Source: Anseranas semipalmata
Lineage: Eukaryota > Chordata > Aves > Anseriformes > Anseranatidae
Assembly (NCBI GenBank): GCA_013399115.1
Contig: VXAA01003839.1
Coordinates: 166,444 to 230,443, forward strand
Direction: 5' to 3'
Length of the DNA: 64,000 nt
The notes under the pieces were generated by a model. The model saw nothing but the letters and a program-made list of their open reading frames with translations. It did no database searches and was not told the origin of the DNA. Shown one piece after another: positions 22,601 to 35,950 of the stretch (position 1 is its first letter; each line of letters begins with the position of its first letter). Made by a program: the position numbers and the translations under genes.

Positions 22601-25600
22601 GGTCGGCTGGGGTGAATGTGCCCTGGGCGACCTGTTGAGGTCTGTGTACGTGTAGAAGGCCAGAGGAAGCATGATCCCAGTGTGCCTGGGTGAAGCACAG
22701 AAATGGGAAAAAGCCTCTCAGTGACAATCTAGCCATACCAAGTAGCTAATCCAGAGCTGATTAGTACAGGAAGGAGGAGGCTCTATGACCGATATAGTAA
22801 ATCACAGAGATAATTACTTGAAAGACATGCTGCAGGAGAATCATAAGAAATGATGGAAAGTAATAAACTCTGTAAACAGCAATGACTTTTAAGACCCTAG
22901 TGCTTGTGGGAGTGCTTCAGGAAAAGGAAGAGAGAAAGTAAAATGCAGAAAGGGACAATAATACTAGATGAGAACAACAGGAGTCGAATCATGAGCTGCA
23001 TTAGGGGACCTGGAAGATTGCAGTGTTTTAGATAAGGAAGTAAGGGACCAAGATAAGTACAGAGTCAGTAACTGAGATAAGGGGAAGAGAGAGGAGGTAA
23101 TAGACTTTGTGGTCAGTGGGCCAAATGCTCTGCACCAACAGAGCTGCACCAGGAGTGTGTTGGCCCTGGTTAGTTCAGCCCCAAGGACAGGAATATCAGA
23201 ACTGCCTTTGGAGTGATTGTTGATAATTTAGTAAAACCATCTGCACAGTGTTTGGCAGCTGTTAAAAGAGCAAACAAGATATTGGAATATGCAGAGAGTG
23301 TTCTGGGCTATAAATGCAGTGACTTTATTGTCCCACTATATTAAAAAAAAAAAAAAAAAGGATAATGGGTCAGATTGTAGGCTGGTGTAAATCACCTTGG
23401 TTTCCTTGAAGTCAGCTAAGTAGTTTTATCCTAACAGAATCCCTTGCCTGTTATTAGTAATGTGTATGCCTTTCTAGGTGTGGTATCTAAACAGAAAACT
23501 TCCACTTGTTACATTATTGAGAAAGACATATAAATGATCAAAACTTGGGGAGTAGCATAAGACCAATAAAAAAAAAAAAGATGAAGTTAAAAAATATATA
23601 TGTGTTCTGAATTCTGCTGATGTAGACAACTTGATCAATATTTTTGTATAGAGCTCTCTGTGGTGGAGCTCTGTGCATCCCTTTAACTCTTACGGTGACA
23701 TTTTGTGACCAGTGCTGGCAGACTGTACGTGCCAGAGTCTCTGCTACAGGTGGCTTAATGTTGGTCTCTGCAAAGGTGGCAGGGATCTGTAGGGTCAGAC
23801 TGCCTTCCCAGCTGTTTATAAAGACTGTGTGGACATTTAGAAATCTTAAGGAGTGCACTAAGCTTCCAGCCATTCTCGGGACTAACAAATTTCAGGTACA
23901 TTGCAGATGTAGCCACAAAGGCTAGACTGTCAAAGGAATTTGTGCCACTGCTCTGCTCCATATTATAATGGATGTGAGCCCAAACTTAAGTTATTAGGAT
24001 ATCTAAGGGCCTCCAAAAACTCTTTCAAATGCTGGTCAGCTGAACCAGGGCTTCTCTGCCTCCTCTGGGAATGAAATGTGGGAGAGAGACACAAAATGAG
24101 TGAAGACCTAGATATGCATCTACAGAGAAATAAAATGAAGAGAACCTTTGTATTATTTTAAAGAAAGAATTTCAGTATGACACTGCAGGAGGTTGCTCAT
24201 AGGAGCTAAGACAGTCCTTGGAGCCCAGAATAGATGCCTACTCTTAGAATAGGACTCTTAGTTTTATACAGTGCTTGCATGTACCTGCTCAAGATTGAAG
24301 CTTTATGATTTTGGGTTCTGGTGTTTAATTCTTCCTAATATGGAGAGGAATATTCTACCCAGTAACAAATTATCTGTTAGACACTCTAATGCTTTACTTC
24401 ACTGTATCTAAAATTTCTTTGTGAATCTATCCTTAGTCACTGAAGAAGCACTGCCCTATAAGGAAAGGTCAGTTCCTGGAACTATGCGATCCATTAAACT
24501 GAGTAGTTTGTATGATCTTTATCTACTGGTAAGTGACATAGCCTGGCTGTGGCAAAACCGGTTCCTAAAACTAAACTTGGCTTATTATTGCTTTATGCCA
24601 GCTAAATGCCAGGAAAGCCGCTCTACATATCATGTAACCACCTTCTCTTGCCCCTCTGGCCACTTCTATGGCTCATGATATCTCACATTATGGGAGACCT
24701 AGAAAGATACTGAGAGAGGTCACGAGAAAGAGTAAGACTTGCAAATGGCTTGTGAATTAGCAGAAACTTAGAAGGATTTGCCTTGAGCCAGACAGCTGAG
24801 AAGGGATAAAAGTCATGGTGTACAGCATCATGAATCATTTGGAGAGAAACAGGGAATCATAATTTACCAAATCTCATAACAATAATTTATTGGGGGTCAA
24901 TAGAAAAAAATCAGTTCAGACATTGAAGGAAAATAAAGGAAGTACTTTATCATACGGCACAACTATTAGTTTGTGAAATTTATTGACATAAGCTATTTGG
25001 GGTGGAACAAGTCTTAAATGAGTTAAGAAAAATTGCTTAGAAATAATCATGGAAGAAATGGGCAACAAGGATTCTCGACTATGATGATAAATTGAACTCT
25101 CCAAATCAGGGAGTCCCTAACACAGAGCCTAATCCTCTCAGAGGATCTGCTAGAGTCACCCTGTTCCCATACTCTTTCTAAACACTGATGGTGGTCTGTC
25201 CCAGGACAGATGGACCTTTGGCTACCGAAGAGGACTCAGTATCTCCTGGAAGTGAGTACTATTTGAAACAAAGGCACAAAGTTCTGCTGGCTCAAGGTGG
25301 TGTTCTGTATCCTGCATTTTGTTTGGGTCCTGTGATTGAACTAAAAAGAGTATAGATCAAAACTGGCTTAAGAAGTTGGTGTGTTTCAGCACAAAATCTG
25401 TAAATTTTGAACCTGGAATCCTTTGTCTCTAGGATTTGTTTTCCTTGTCTAGCAAACACACCCTTCACAAAGGGCTATTGTCAACTTGCGCGTGATACTA
25501 AGCTGCTGATATTGGGAGCAGGGTTATTTTTAAAGGGAGAAGAGAAACATTGCCACGTTTGTATTTAACTGGGAACTTCATGTCTTTCAAAAAAAGAACA

Positions 25601-28600
25601 CAAGAAAAAAAAAAGAGCAATTTGTGAGTATTACGTCCATTTTGTATTCTTGCTGCTTAACACCTAACATTTCACCATGACGTTTTCTCTCTCTGTGGCA
25701 TTTTTGCGTAGAGCAAGCCAAATCTGTTTAGTAACATATAGGGTTGTAGCAGGACTTAGAAATTATCACTACCCTCCCCTCACCCCAAAATAAGGAGAGA
25801 GAAGAAAACACTAATGAATGTCTTTCTCTTCTCATATTACCTCTAACTCTATCAATAACATATTCCATAATGCTCTAAGTTCCATCCTCAACAGATAACA
25901 TTAAGCAGTACATATCCTAATTTCATCAGACTTGGACTCTTGCTTAAAACCTTAGGTGACTTCATGCATTTATATCAATTGTATCAACAGACCAGTGCAT
26001 CTGACTCTTTGAAAGCAGGTGCGGATCCATGCACAGATTTCTCATGACAAGATGGTTGGGATTTTGATGGGATGATTATGACAAATACTGACAGCAAGAG
26101 GCCCAAAAGAAAAAGCTCTGAACTGTCCATAGTGTCTTCAGTTAGTAACATTTTTGGAAGACAAGAAGCAGGTTTGTTTGGCTGATTTAAGTGTTACTCA
26201 GGGATGACCTTGTGCATAAACTATAATGGGAAGTCAGTATTTCTGAAAATGTATATAAGCGCATCTATCCAGAGAAGTGTGACCTGCTGACTCATTGTTC
26301 CAAAATGGTATCAGTCTAAAATATCATAGCAAGTGTGAGCTGAATTCTCATACAAGCCCTAAACGACAGCAGTTCCATGCATTAAAAGAACATTGTGTTG
26401 CATATGTCTGTATCCTGTAGGGAAGGGCAAAGCAAGACTCCTGAGAGCATTAAGCACAAGAAAAGAAGATTATAGTTCTCAGTATTGCTGCAAATTGGCA
26501 ATTGCAAGTTGTAAATTGTAACTCATGAGAAGTGAAATTCAGCTCAGAATGGCTTGTTCAGAGATCTTTAATTCTGGGGTATCAGATGAGCACAGCTTCT
26601 GCTGGACTCTATAACCAGGATCTCATTCTATCTGGATATGTAAGTAACTCAAGCCAGTAAGTATTTACTCTGTATGAAGCGGTCTCAACTTTGCTAAGAA
26701 AAAGCCCATATGGAATGTTTGACCAGATACATTAAAGTAAATATTCATCATGTTAAAACCCACATCTCTTTATTGATAAGATAAAACAAAATATTGCTGA
26801 AGAAAATGATCTAGAGGGGCTTACATACATAGCAAAGAGGATACCAAGAAAAGCAAGCCAGTCCAGTGTCTCAATTTTTTTTATGTTTATATGGGTGTGG
26901 GATAACATTCTTTCTTTCTTCTTTTTTTTTTCTTTATGAGGGAAAAATCAGTTTCACCTAAAAAATTCAATAGCTATGAAGGTTCTTAATCTTTCCTGAT
27001 TCTTGTTGTTAGAAAGATGGAATTAAGATTTAAAGCTAAAACCTGTAACCCACTCTTTACTGAATGCAGTTGTTGCTATGCCATAATTATAGAATACATC
27101 ATGGAACAGTGTGGTATAATGTTTTTATTGACATCGATGTGAAGGAGATGTATTACTCATGCCTGAGCTACTTGTTATTACCATGCCATTTATTTGTGAA
27201 GGAAGAACTACATTTTACAGCTCTTCCCCCCAAAAATAAAAAAGGCTTTTATAGCAACATTCTCATAGCATTGTATATTTTCTCTGTGCCTCAGATGCTG
27301 CAAAGCAAAGCAAAACAAAACAAAACCCTATTCTAAGAATGTTGAGAAATTTTTAAATAATAGCATGGGTTTCATCATTTGTCTGCCTATGAAATCAATC
27401 ATTGTGACAGAAATTCTCAAGTCCTGACACAGGATTTGGAAGTGGGATCAAGGTAGAGTGGCTTAGAAAAGCAGCACAGATGTATTAGCTAGTATTTGTG
27501 CACTCACATATATATTTAAATGTTTCTTTCAAGGGAAGTTATCAATGATTTCATACACCAGATAAAAGTTGATGGTTCCTCTCTTGCTTAAACTTTTTTT
27601 TTCCAGTATTTGAATTAATGTGGTAGAAGTTATCTCCAGCTGTTTACTTGCTCTGTGTTGTTGAAAGAAAAATGATCTTGAATCTGTCTTGTCATGGGTT
27701 GCCCATGGTGTCTTAGGAAATCTAGGGGTTCCTAAGGAGTAGGCCTGTCCAAACCTTCAGCTGTTGTGTTGCAGCTGTGGAAATGGAGATGGGCAGTAGG
27801 AAGGAAGAAACCTTACATCTGCAAAAAGTGGGGCTTTTGAGACTTATATTTTGTACTGTCATCTATTTCCTGTTGAAGGACTCAGAAATAACCACCTCAT
27901 CTCAGAAATTTATCAGAATAAAGTATTAGAAGCTCTAATAATGCCTTGAGAATGTAGGTTTTGATGACTTAAAATTGTATTTTAGCTATCTGAAAATCTC
28001 AGTGTCTAAAAGCTCACCAAGATGTCAGTTATCACATTCTGAATGGTTTTCTAGATAGAGAAAATCTGTTTTTAAGGAGAATCTGAGCTTTAACCAAATT
28101 AGTCTATTTTCATCAGTAGTCTGTTGTAATATTGGAAGGAAACTCTAGATTTTGTTGGAAAAGGAGGGAAATCTTATTGAAAAATAAAAAAAAAAAAGAA
28201 GATGATGATTAAGTTATCCAGCGTGTTGGAATGTGAGGTTGCCCAATGGAGCAGGAAAAAGTTAAAAATGCATGGATAATTATAGCTGACATATAGCTTT
28301 CTGATTTACTACATGGATACTATTCATATACATAGACTCTATAGGCACTTTATATAATAGCCATGTAATTAATGTATACATTATTAATATATAAGTGCTT
28401 CTATTAAGAGATGTCATTAATGATCCTGCCATCCTGAAGCTGTAAGGTACAGCTTAGTGCGATCCCCATAAGACATTTGTTCTGGTCTGACAGATTTAGG
28501 CAAAAGAAGCAAGAGTAAATTCTTCCCAGTACATAAAATCTACTAATAAAACTATGCTATTTCAGAAGCAGCCAGTCTCATTGCCCTAGAAAGGCAGGAC

Positions 28601-29436
28601 ACAGGCTAAATTTCGGTGAGGCAGGTACAGATGCTACAGAAGTGTATCAAGGAGGACTTAAACTGACAAGTCAGATCTCTAGGAAAAGACTGGAGGAAGA
28701 ACTGCACCAATGTATAGTATACTCAGAGTAATAAATATAACACTTTTTCTTTCTCTTTTGTCCAGTTTCAAAAAGGAATTGGAAATTAGGAAAGGACTGA
28801 GGAGCAGTTCTAAGGGGAAGAATATTTAACAGATTTCTGTTACTGCTGTAAGAAAATCCATTTATTTACTGCAAGTTTCTGCATAACAATAGAAAAAAAT
28901 TCAGCTTCCACTGAGAACTGCAAAATAAAATATCTTCACAAGACTTAAAGAAAAAGAATAATAATTAGTAAGTTTAAGGTTATATTTAAGACCACATGTT
29001 TGAGAAGAATTGAAGTATATAGTTTAGATATGTGAATAGTTTTACTGAGCCTCATTCTTTTTTCTTCTCTCTCTTTTTTTTTTTTTTTTCCTTACCTATT
29101 GGTAGAGTCATAACAGTGTTTCTTCATTGAAGCATGTCCTGCTTACACCTGAAGTACTATTGGGAAGCAGCTTTCTAAAGAAATATTAACTATCTATTTT
29201 GTGACTAATACACTGTAAAGATTGCAAGAGAAATGTAAAAATATGTTTGCATCGGAGATGGTGGAATCAGATTATTCCTTTCCTCACATGTGTTTCAGCT
29301 CCTGATTAACCTTCAGCCAGGTGCAAAGTTATTCTAGAGGACATTACCTTACTAAAGGTCACTCAACCTCAGTTGAGTTGAGGTCAGTTGTGTACTTTGG
29401 AGATAGACCTCATGAAAATGGTTTTGTCATCTTTTC
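19651..29436. other. intergenic, no gene recognised
   Basis: About 9.8 kb of AT-rich sequence downstream of ETV1. It holds only short low-complexity runs (for example A at 23343-23359, T-rich at 21842-21866, 22050-22085 and 26918-26936) and a possible palindromic repeat remnant at about 23365-23430. Short open frames exist on both strands without recognisable protein character. The first part may still be 3' UTR of ETV1 if a distal poly(A) site is used. Confidence 0.6.
23365..23430. repeat. possible remnant of a palindromic amniote MITE-like repeat
   Basis: The text gtcagattgtaggctggtgtaaatcacc followed by ttccttgaagtcagct resembles one arm and centre of an old amniote palindromic repeat (cagatcctcagctggtgtaaatcag...ccattgaagtcaatgg). 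The second arm is not preserved here. Identification is from memory. Confidence 0.4.
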
Positions 29437-29718
29437 TCAGGTGACAAGTGTTAGGACATGAGGAAATGGTCTCAAATTGCACAAGGGGAGGTTTTGATTG
29501 GATATTAGGAAGAATTTCTTCACGGAGAGGGTGGTCAAGCATTGGAACGGGTTGCCTGAGGAAGTGGTGGAGTCCCTAGCCCTGGAGGTATTTAAGAGAT
29601 GTGTGGACATGGCACTAAAGGATATGACTTATCAATGGGCCTTGGTAGGTCAGGTTGGCAGTTGGACTTGATGATCTTGAAGGTCTTTTCCAACCTAAAT
29701 GATTCTATAATTCTATGA
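29437..29718 (+). mobile_element. CR1 LINE, 3'-end fragment, + orientation
   Basis: The fragment runs from caggtgacaagtgttaggacatgagg through ggttttgattggatattaggaagaatttcttcac, catgga-type and ccaacctaaatgattctata, and ends in the CR1 terminal repeat attctataattctatga. This is the 3' UTR region of avian CR1, 5'-truncated as usual for the family. It carries no coding capacity. Confidence 0.93.
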
Positions 29719-31760
29719 AAAAGATAAGCAATTACGTGAGGTTCTCCATATTCCTAAACAATTACAAGCTTCCTAACTGCACTCAGTGTTATATAATATT
29801 TCCTGACAATATTGTGGGATGAGAAAGTATTTTCCTGCGTTATAGGTACATGCTGAGGAGATATGGGTGAGGAATGGTCATACAAAGATTCATTTGATCT
29901 GGAGGTGAATCCAGCTGCATCCAGTTCAGTGGTTGTGCACTGGATGCAATTTCCTACTTTTCCACACACAGAATCTTTAAGGAACTATTCTAATGGGGGT
30001 TATGTGACCCTCATATGGAGCAATGCTTTTAGGCAAAGCTCCTGCACTGAATTCCCAGCCTGGTTGTCTGCTGTGGAATTTAGCAGGGCTGCAGATGTAG
30101 TTTCACGAACTCTAGTTCATTCCCAAACTGGAGGTCAAGATAGCTGGCAGGCACTTGGGGGGAAGAAAGAGATACAGGTCCTACGGAAATCTGCTGTGTT
30201 TTAGTTGAGCAGCAGTTTCATGCCACTGTCTGAGGCAAGGAATTTTGGGATCCAAGTACTCTACTGTCATCTTTACTCATACTCTTACTTGAAATGCCCA
30301 CCAGACATTTTGGCATCTGCCATATCATCCAATCCCTGAGTTCTGCAGGAGTGTTGTTGGGAGAGGCCCCCATAATGGCAGTTCCCCTCAACTGAAAAGA
30401 ATAAAGCTAATGTTTTTAGAGTCTTTGTGAACTTAAAAAGAGAAAAGATCAATCAGAGTGCTTGCACATCGGACATACTCTGCGCTTACTAGGAGGTTGC
30501 TCTGTCTTCCTACAACTCCATTTGTCCCTAAGGTATTTTGTAGAGTCAAAGAAATGATGGAGCAATACCAAATAAGCAACGTTTTTACTACCATTCTCTG
30601 GCTCACAAATCAGGTTCTGTTGCATTCGCATAGATTTTACACATAAAGGAGGAGAATTCAGGACAACCCTTTGTTTTTCACTCTTATTTTTAATAAATTA
30701 ATTTATTAGCTAATAAAAACAGGGGCTAAAGTTCTACCATGTGATCTAGCCAAATCACAATGACCTTTCTTTGGCTCATATGAGACCTCAAAATTTGTTT
30801 GCTTTTGCACCTAATACCAGAACTTAAACTCTGTTCTCATAAGGCTGAAAGGCTAATGTACTAATTTACAGTGTCATGCAGCTGCCTATTTGGTTGAGTT
30901 TTTTTTTCTTCTCACAGAAGGTTAATTTCCATAAAAGGGATTTTGATTTGACTGGGCTTGTTTAGACAAGATTTTGTGGGATTTGGTTTCAGTCATGGAG
31001 TTTGGTGTCTCATTGCATAAAGAAATACAGCACAAGGGCAGAGAATACTGTTTATTTTTTTACTTAAAAAACATACTAAGGGTCTTTTTTTATTAAATGT
31101 GTGTGCAGATATGTTGTCCTAGGCTAGTGGAGTGTTTTCCTCTCTCTAACACATAGCAGCATAGGTAAACCTAGAGCTTTTTATCACTCTGGTTTTTGTG
31201 GTGCTTATTTTCAAGAAATACTTAGTAGAAGATAAAACTAGATGATAGACAGTAGGAGCCAAATAGCTCCACTTATTCCATCCTGGGTTGACAGTGATCT
31301 AGGGAAAATCTTTGATTTTTAGAATGTTACTGCAGAAGTTTTCCAAAGATGTGAGTTAAAAGTATGGTGACAGGCATACAATAACCCTAAAGAGACGAAA
31401 CAAAGTTAAATTAGTTGATAGATATGGACTTGATCAAGGCATACAGTTCTTGAAGAAGTTTGTTTCTAATGGTTTGTAATTAAAGCTATTAACATTGATT
31501 AATAATACAAGACAGGTGAAAACATGTTTATTGTCATTACTCAGATGCATTTGGTTCTTGTCTCTCTAGCATGCCAGAATCAAAATGTAGAACAAAAATT
31601 TCCATCAAGAACCTGTAATATAATTAAAGTAGAAGGAGGAAAGAAAAGTCTCAAAGCAGTAAACAAATCCATCTTCTTTAACTATACTGGACTAAATCCA
31701 AGTTGAATTCAGTCCTTTACAACCTTGCTGAATNATGGCAACATTTGCCCCTGCAACTCA

Positions 31761-31798
31761 TTTAGAAATACATCTTCATTTTAGAAATACATCTTCAT
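31761..31798. repeat. exact tandem duplication, period 19, two copies
   Basis: The unit tttagaaatacatcttcat occurs twice in direct tandem with no mismatch. It is likely a recent replication-slippage duplication, or an assembly artefact given the N 27 bases upstream. Confidence 0.9.
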
Positions 31799-32609
31799 TT
31801 GGCACAATCCAGCAGAGATGAAAGGCAACAGCACTTTGTGAGTTTTACTGAGCAAAAAGGTTTAAAGCGGCTGAGGAGTGTCATAAGATATTGTTGTGCC
31901 AGTTTGTATTGATTGTGCTGGAGGGCACCTCCTTGTGGAAGAGGATTGATTTTTCTGTGTTTTCACAAAGAGATTTTAATAGTCTTTGTACTTGCTGTCA
32001 TGTTGCAAAGGCCCACAAGCAAGACATGTCTGATACCACAACTTCAAAAGATCAGCCCTTCAGCCTCCAATAAGCATCAATTAATGCTGTATAAAAACAT
32101 CTCCAATGCAGTTTCACTGAAAACAGGTTTTTATAAGTTATAAGGTCAAATTCTGCACTTGTGCAATAGCAAAGAAATCGGTGCCATCCATGAATTAAAC
32201 TAGCTCAGGTTCAAAGACAGATTAAGAGAAAGAGTACTCAGTTTCTGATTCTTTATTAAGAAGGTCAAATTCTTTCTTAAACTTATGAAAATATGAAAGC
32301 TGTTAATTTCAACTATTTGAGTCATTGGATAGAAAATTGTTCCCAGAATCTTACTTTCTGTTTCTTTACTCAGAAACATGCCTCTATCATTTACTGCAGT
32401 AAAAAATTCTCAGAGAACAAATGACTAGCTAGTTAACTTTTTCAAATTTGGATGGAAAAAACACTGAGCACTGTGAGCATTTTATGCATTGTATATGTAA
32501 GCAAATGACTACAATAATCCCAAGGGTTTATCACAGATCAATACAATTTCTGCATATGGAAAATCCCTGTAGAATTTAGCAGGGTTGAAGCCATTATGTT
32601 TCTATTGGC

Positions 32610-32615
32610 TTTAAT
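32610..32615 (-). terminator. candidate poly(A) signal ATTAAA, minus strand
   Basis: TTTAAT on the + strand reads ATTAAA on the minus strand, about 44 nt after the stop codon of the minus-strand open frame at 32659-32939. It is relevant only if that frame is a real terminal exon. Confidence 0.2.
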
Positions 32616-32658
32616 GTAATAGGAAAACATTTGAATGTAACAGAACAGGAAATATTAT

Positions 32659-32939
32659 TTATAGATTTTGAAAAACATCTTTTTCAAAAATAGGCAAACT
32701 GTAGTGATTGTCATAGGATGTGTCATAAAATTTCTGTTCGGTTCTATTGGGCTTTTCTACAAGATGAGGAAATCCTTTCCTTGTAAGTCCATGTCCTTCA
32801 GATGACAGTTCTGTTGGTCTGCAGTGAAACGTCTGCTCCAGCAGCTCCTCCAAACAGCCAGTGGTTTGTTGTTTCTCATACCCGTGGTAGGAGATGTCCC
32901 CTCCCTGAGTTAGCACTGACTGCTGGAACTGCTTGGCTG
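32659..32939 (-). CDS. candidate terminal coding exon of an unidentified minus-strand gene
   Basis: An open frame on the minus strand reads AKQFQQSVLTQGGDISYHGY, then EKQQTTGCLEELLEQTFHCR, then segments such as GHGLTRKGFPHLVEKPNRTE and KFYDTSYDNHYSLPIFEK, ending in TAA at 32661-32659. A possible acceptor (cacctgcag) lies immediately upstream at 32948-32940, although its pyrimidine tract is weak. An in-frame TGA lies just beyond it, as expected for intron sequence. An ATTAAA follows the stop. The composition is balanced and protein-like, unlike neighbouring frames that are rich in Leu, Phe, Lys or Ser from low-complexity DNA. I cannot assign it to a family; the Tyr/His-rich end faintly recalls small axonemal microtubule proteins, which is speculation. 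No partner exon was found upstream on the same strand. It may be a chance frame. Confidence 0.27.
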
Positions 32940-32952
32940 CTGCAGGTGCCAC

Positions 32953-35950
32953 AGTTCAGTCATGAATGAGTTCACTGTGCACGCTGTCAAGTGCTGAGCC
33001 CTGTATCCCAGCTACAAGCCAGTCCAGATATCATATTCTCTTATACTTCCATTCCTCTTGTAGGTGCAAACTTCACCTTTTTACTTCATGTGTCTCACTG
33101 TAGACCTGTGATAGAAACTGAGGTTTCACCACAGAACCAACAGACAGTGTGATTCTCCAATCCTTGCTATTCTGATTTGACTTTTAGAAGCAGCACTGAC
33201 AATGCACATCCCTAAATTAGTTGCCCAAAGTGAAATAGGGAAAATATCCTCTGCTGTTTTATTTTTTGTTTTGTTTTCTTTTGTCTTAGCAGAGCTCAGA
33301 AAAGCCTTTTGTATTTTCTGGAGGTATATTTGTGAGTTGCAGCCATTGTAATAAAAAATATAGATTAAGCCCAAATCAGCATGGAGTTAAATAAAATTAT
33401 TAGGACTATTTCCACTGACGTCCATAGTAGGTTGGTCTGAGTTAATAAGATTTCTGAAGTACAAGCTTTCTTTTACTGTATACTCATGCAGTATTTTGCG
33501 AAGTGGGGTCTGGAATCTGTTTTTTACTGCTGCTCTAAAAATAGAGGTGATGTAATGTACTTTGCAAATACCGAGCTTTACTGTGGAACCTACAGTTGTT
33601 GCTTCTAACTTTTTCTAGTTACAGTTCTACTTTTAGTTGCAGCTCTTTCTCCCTTCATACTCACAAAAGGAAAACTCAATAGTTTAAGTGTTGGGAAAAG
33701 TGAAGAGCAAAGGAATGTGAAGATGGAAAATGTTGGATGTTTCTTAAGAAATAAAGATGGCTCCCATTCAAAATAAATCAAATAAAACTTCAATTAGTTG
33801 CTTACTCATATAGAACATTGAAGATGTGAGGGTGGACAAACAAAGTGTCTTATTTTTACTGAAATATGTATTTTGAGACATATTGTGGTCATTATCAGAA
33901 CCACCAACACTATTTTTTCCAGAACAAATATATGAACAAAAAAAAGACTGCTGCTTTTGTGCAACACTGATCAGAAAAGTAGAGAAAAGAGTAGGGAAAA
34001 TGTGGGAGACAGACAAAGAGAGAATGAGTAACATGACTTTGTGAATCAGCAAGTATTGGCAGTGCTCCTTAAACTCTTAACCAGCTGGAAAACGTTGGCT
34101 CTGACTATAAATTTGGAAACAGAATATTTATATTGTACAGGATAGCAGAATAAAAAAGAAACTATATTAACTGATTGATGATGAAAAGAAATTATAAGAT
34201 TAGCTAATATACATATGAAGTTATTTGTGTACTATATACTGTATATTGTATATTTGCACCTTGTACATAGGGAACAATTACTGTAAGATGTAAGATGGTG
34301 GTAGGCCTTTCATTACAGTGCAGTTTCCATCTTCCCTTCAGTGTCTCTTTTCAGGAATGAAAGGATAAACTCATTTGAAAGGGACTAGCTGAACAGTGGA
34401 AAAGTAGTGAAGTGATGAGGTTTTTTCTCATGCAAACCCTGCATAAGAACTTTCTGCCTCAATTAATTTTGAAAGCATCTATTGTTTCGTATATATATGA
34501 TAAAACCCGAAAAGTTTTTAAAAGGAAGATGCCATATGAGAAAGTTACCTACATTTTGTGATATATCTGATCCAAAGCACTTGACCCAATTGAAATAGTG
34601 AGTCTTAAAGGTCAGGTTAAGATGCTTAGTGATCAACAGCATAATTCTGTCACTGAAGGAGTACAGATGCCTGATCACAGAAGCTTATAGAAATTATGTA
34701 ATTAGTGACAGAAAAATGTTGTACATGGGTTATCTCACCTAGCGCTCTGCTATGTGACTGTTTCATACAATATGTATTTTGCTGTTTTAAAAAGATCTCT
34801 ATTTAATTTCCAACTGCCTTTAAAAACACTGTTGAGTAACTGAGAAAACATTCCCATGCAAATATGATATTTTGTTCTTAGAAGTAGCATGGAATAGGTA
34901 ATAAGAGCTAGGTAATGAGTTGTTGGGGGTTGCACAGGTGATACTGCATAGAATTTAACAGCTACTATGGCATATCTGAAATAAATGTAAAATCTTTTCT
35001 TATGCAGTCATAAAACATTCCATGTGATCCTGTACAGAATCAAAGAAATCCCTAGTGATCTGTTTCTAGTTCTTCTGCACCATTAGAAATATAGCAGAAC
35101 TGTGTTTGTAGGACCTTGCAAAAATCCGTGTGTATCAGCAGATATATTTCTCTGACAGAAAGGTAGAGTGATGGCAATTACAGGTCAACCATCTGAGAAA
35201 AGATGAGAAATGAATGAGCCGAAGGGCTCAACTCTTAACTTAGCGCATACAGTTGGTTTTCTGTGTTCCTTGTCAGTTTAGCTCCTTTAGTTGCATGATG
35301 TTATCAATGAAGCAACAGGTTTTCACACTTAACAGTGTAATTGGTTTCTAGGTTGCATATTTTAGCTTAGTATGAAAGAATTTAGGTAGGTGACTTTTGT
35401 TTAATATTCATCAGAGGAAAATATGCTTAAAATTTTATGTAAAATATTTGTCAAATGAACTACGATGTCTAGGAAAAATGAATGACCCACAGTGCTCTTT
35501 TGCCCAAGACTTGTGTTTTCATTCTGATCCTACCTGACTTTACAGGGGAGATCATGGTATTAATTTCTCTGTACTGAAGTTCTATGGCTGCAAAATGGGA
35601 GTAATATTCCTTTTTGCATTGATTTGATATTCCTAATGAAGAGTATTATTATTAAACACAGCAACTAATTATTCAGCTTTCTATGAAAACTAACTTCTAG
35701 AAATGGCTCCAGTGGGGGTTAGGATTGATGTTGTGGGAAAGGCTTACGGGATGTTCTACCATAAGATAAATGTTTTTATGAAATGAAGACCTTTTTGACA
35801 GATTGACTGTGTTTGAATCCATTGGTATAGCCTTTTGGAAAGAGACCAGTACAAGTGATATAAGTTTGAAATTGAAAAACAAAGTTTGCACAGATTCTTG
35901 CAATCTCCATTCCTGGGTTAATGTTTTAATCCACAGAGACCAATGAAAAA
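32953..35950. other. intergenic, no gene recognised
   Basis: AT-rich non-coding sequence with short alternating AT stretches (for example about 34205-34260). No supported gene, RNA or recent mobile element. Confidence 0.6.

Larger units (their letters stand above)
29719..32658. other. intergenic, no gene recognised
   Basis: AT-rich sequence with a single ambiguous base (N) at 31734 and a 19-bp tandem duplication at 31761-31798. No coding exon, RNA gene or interspersed repeat is recognised. Confidence 0.6.
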
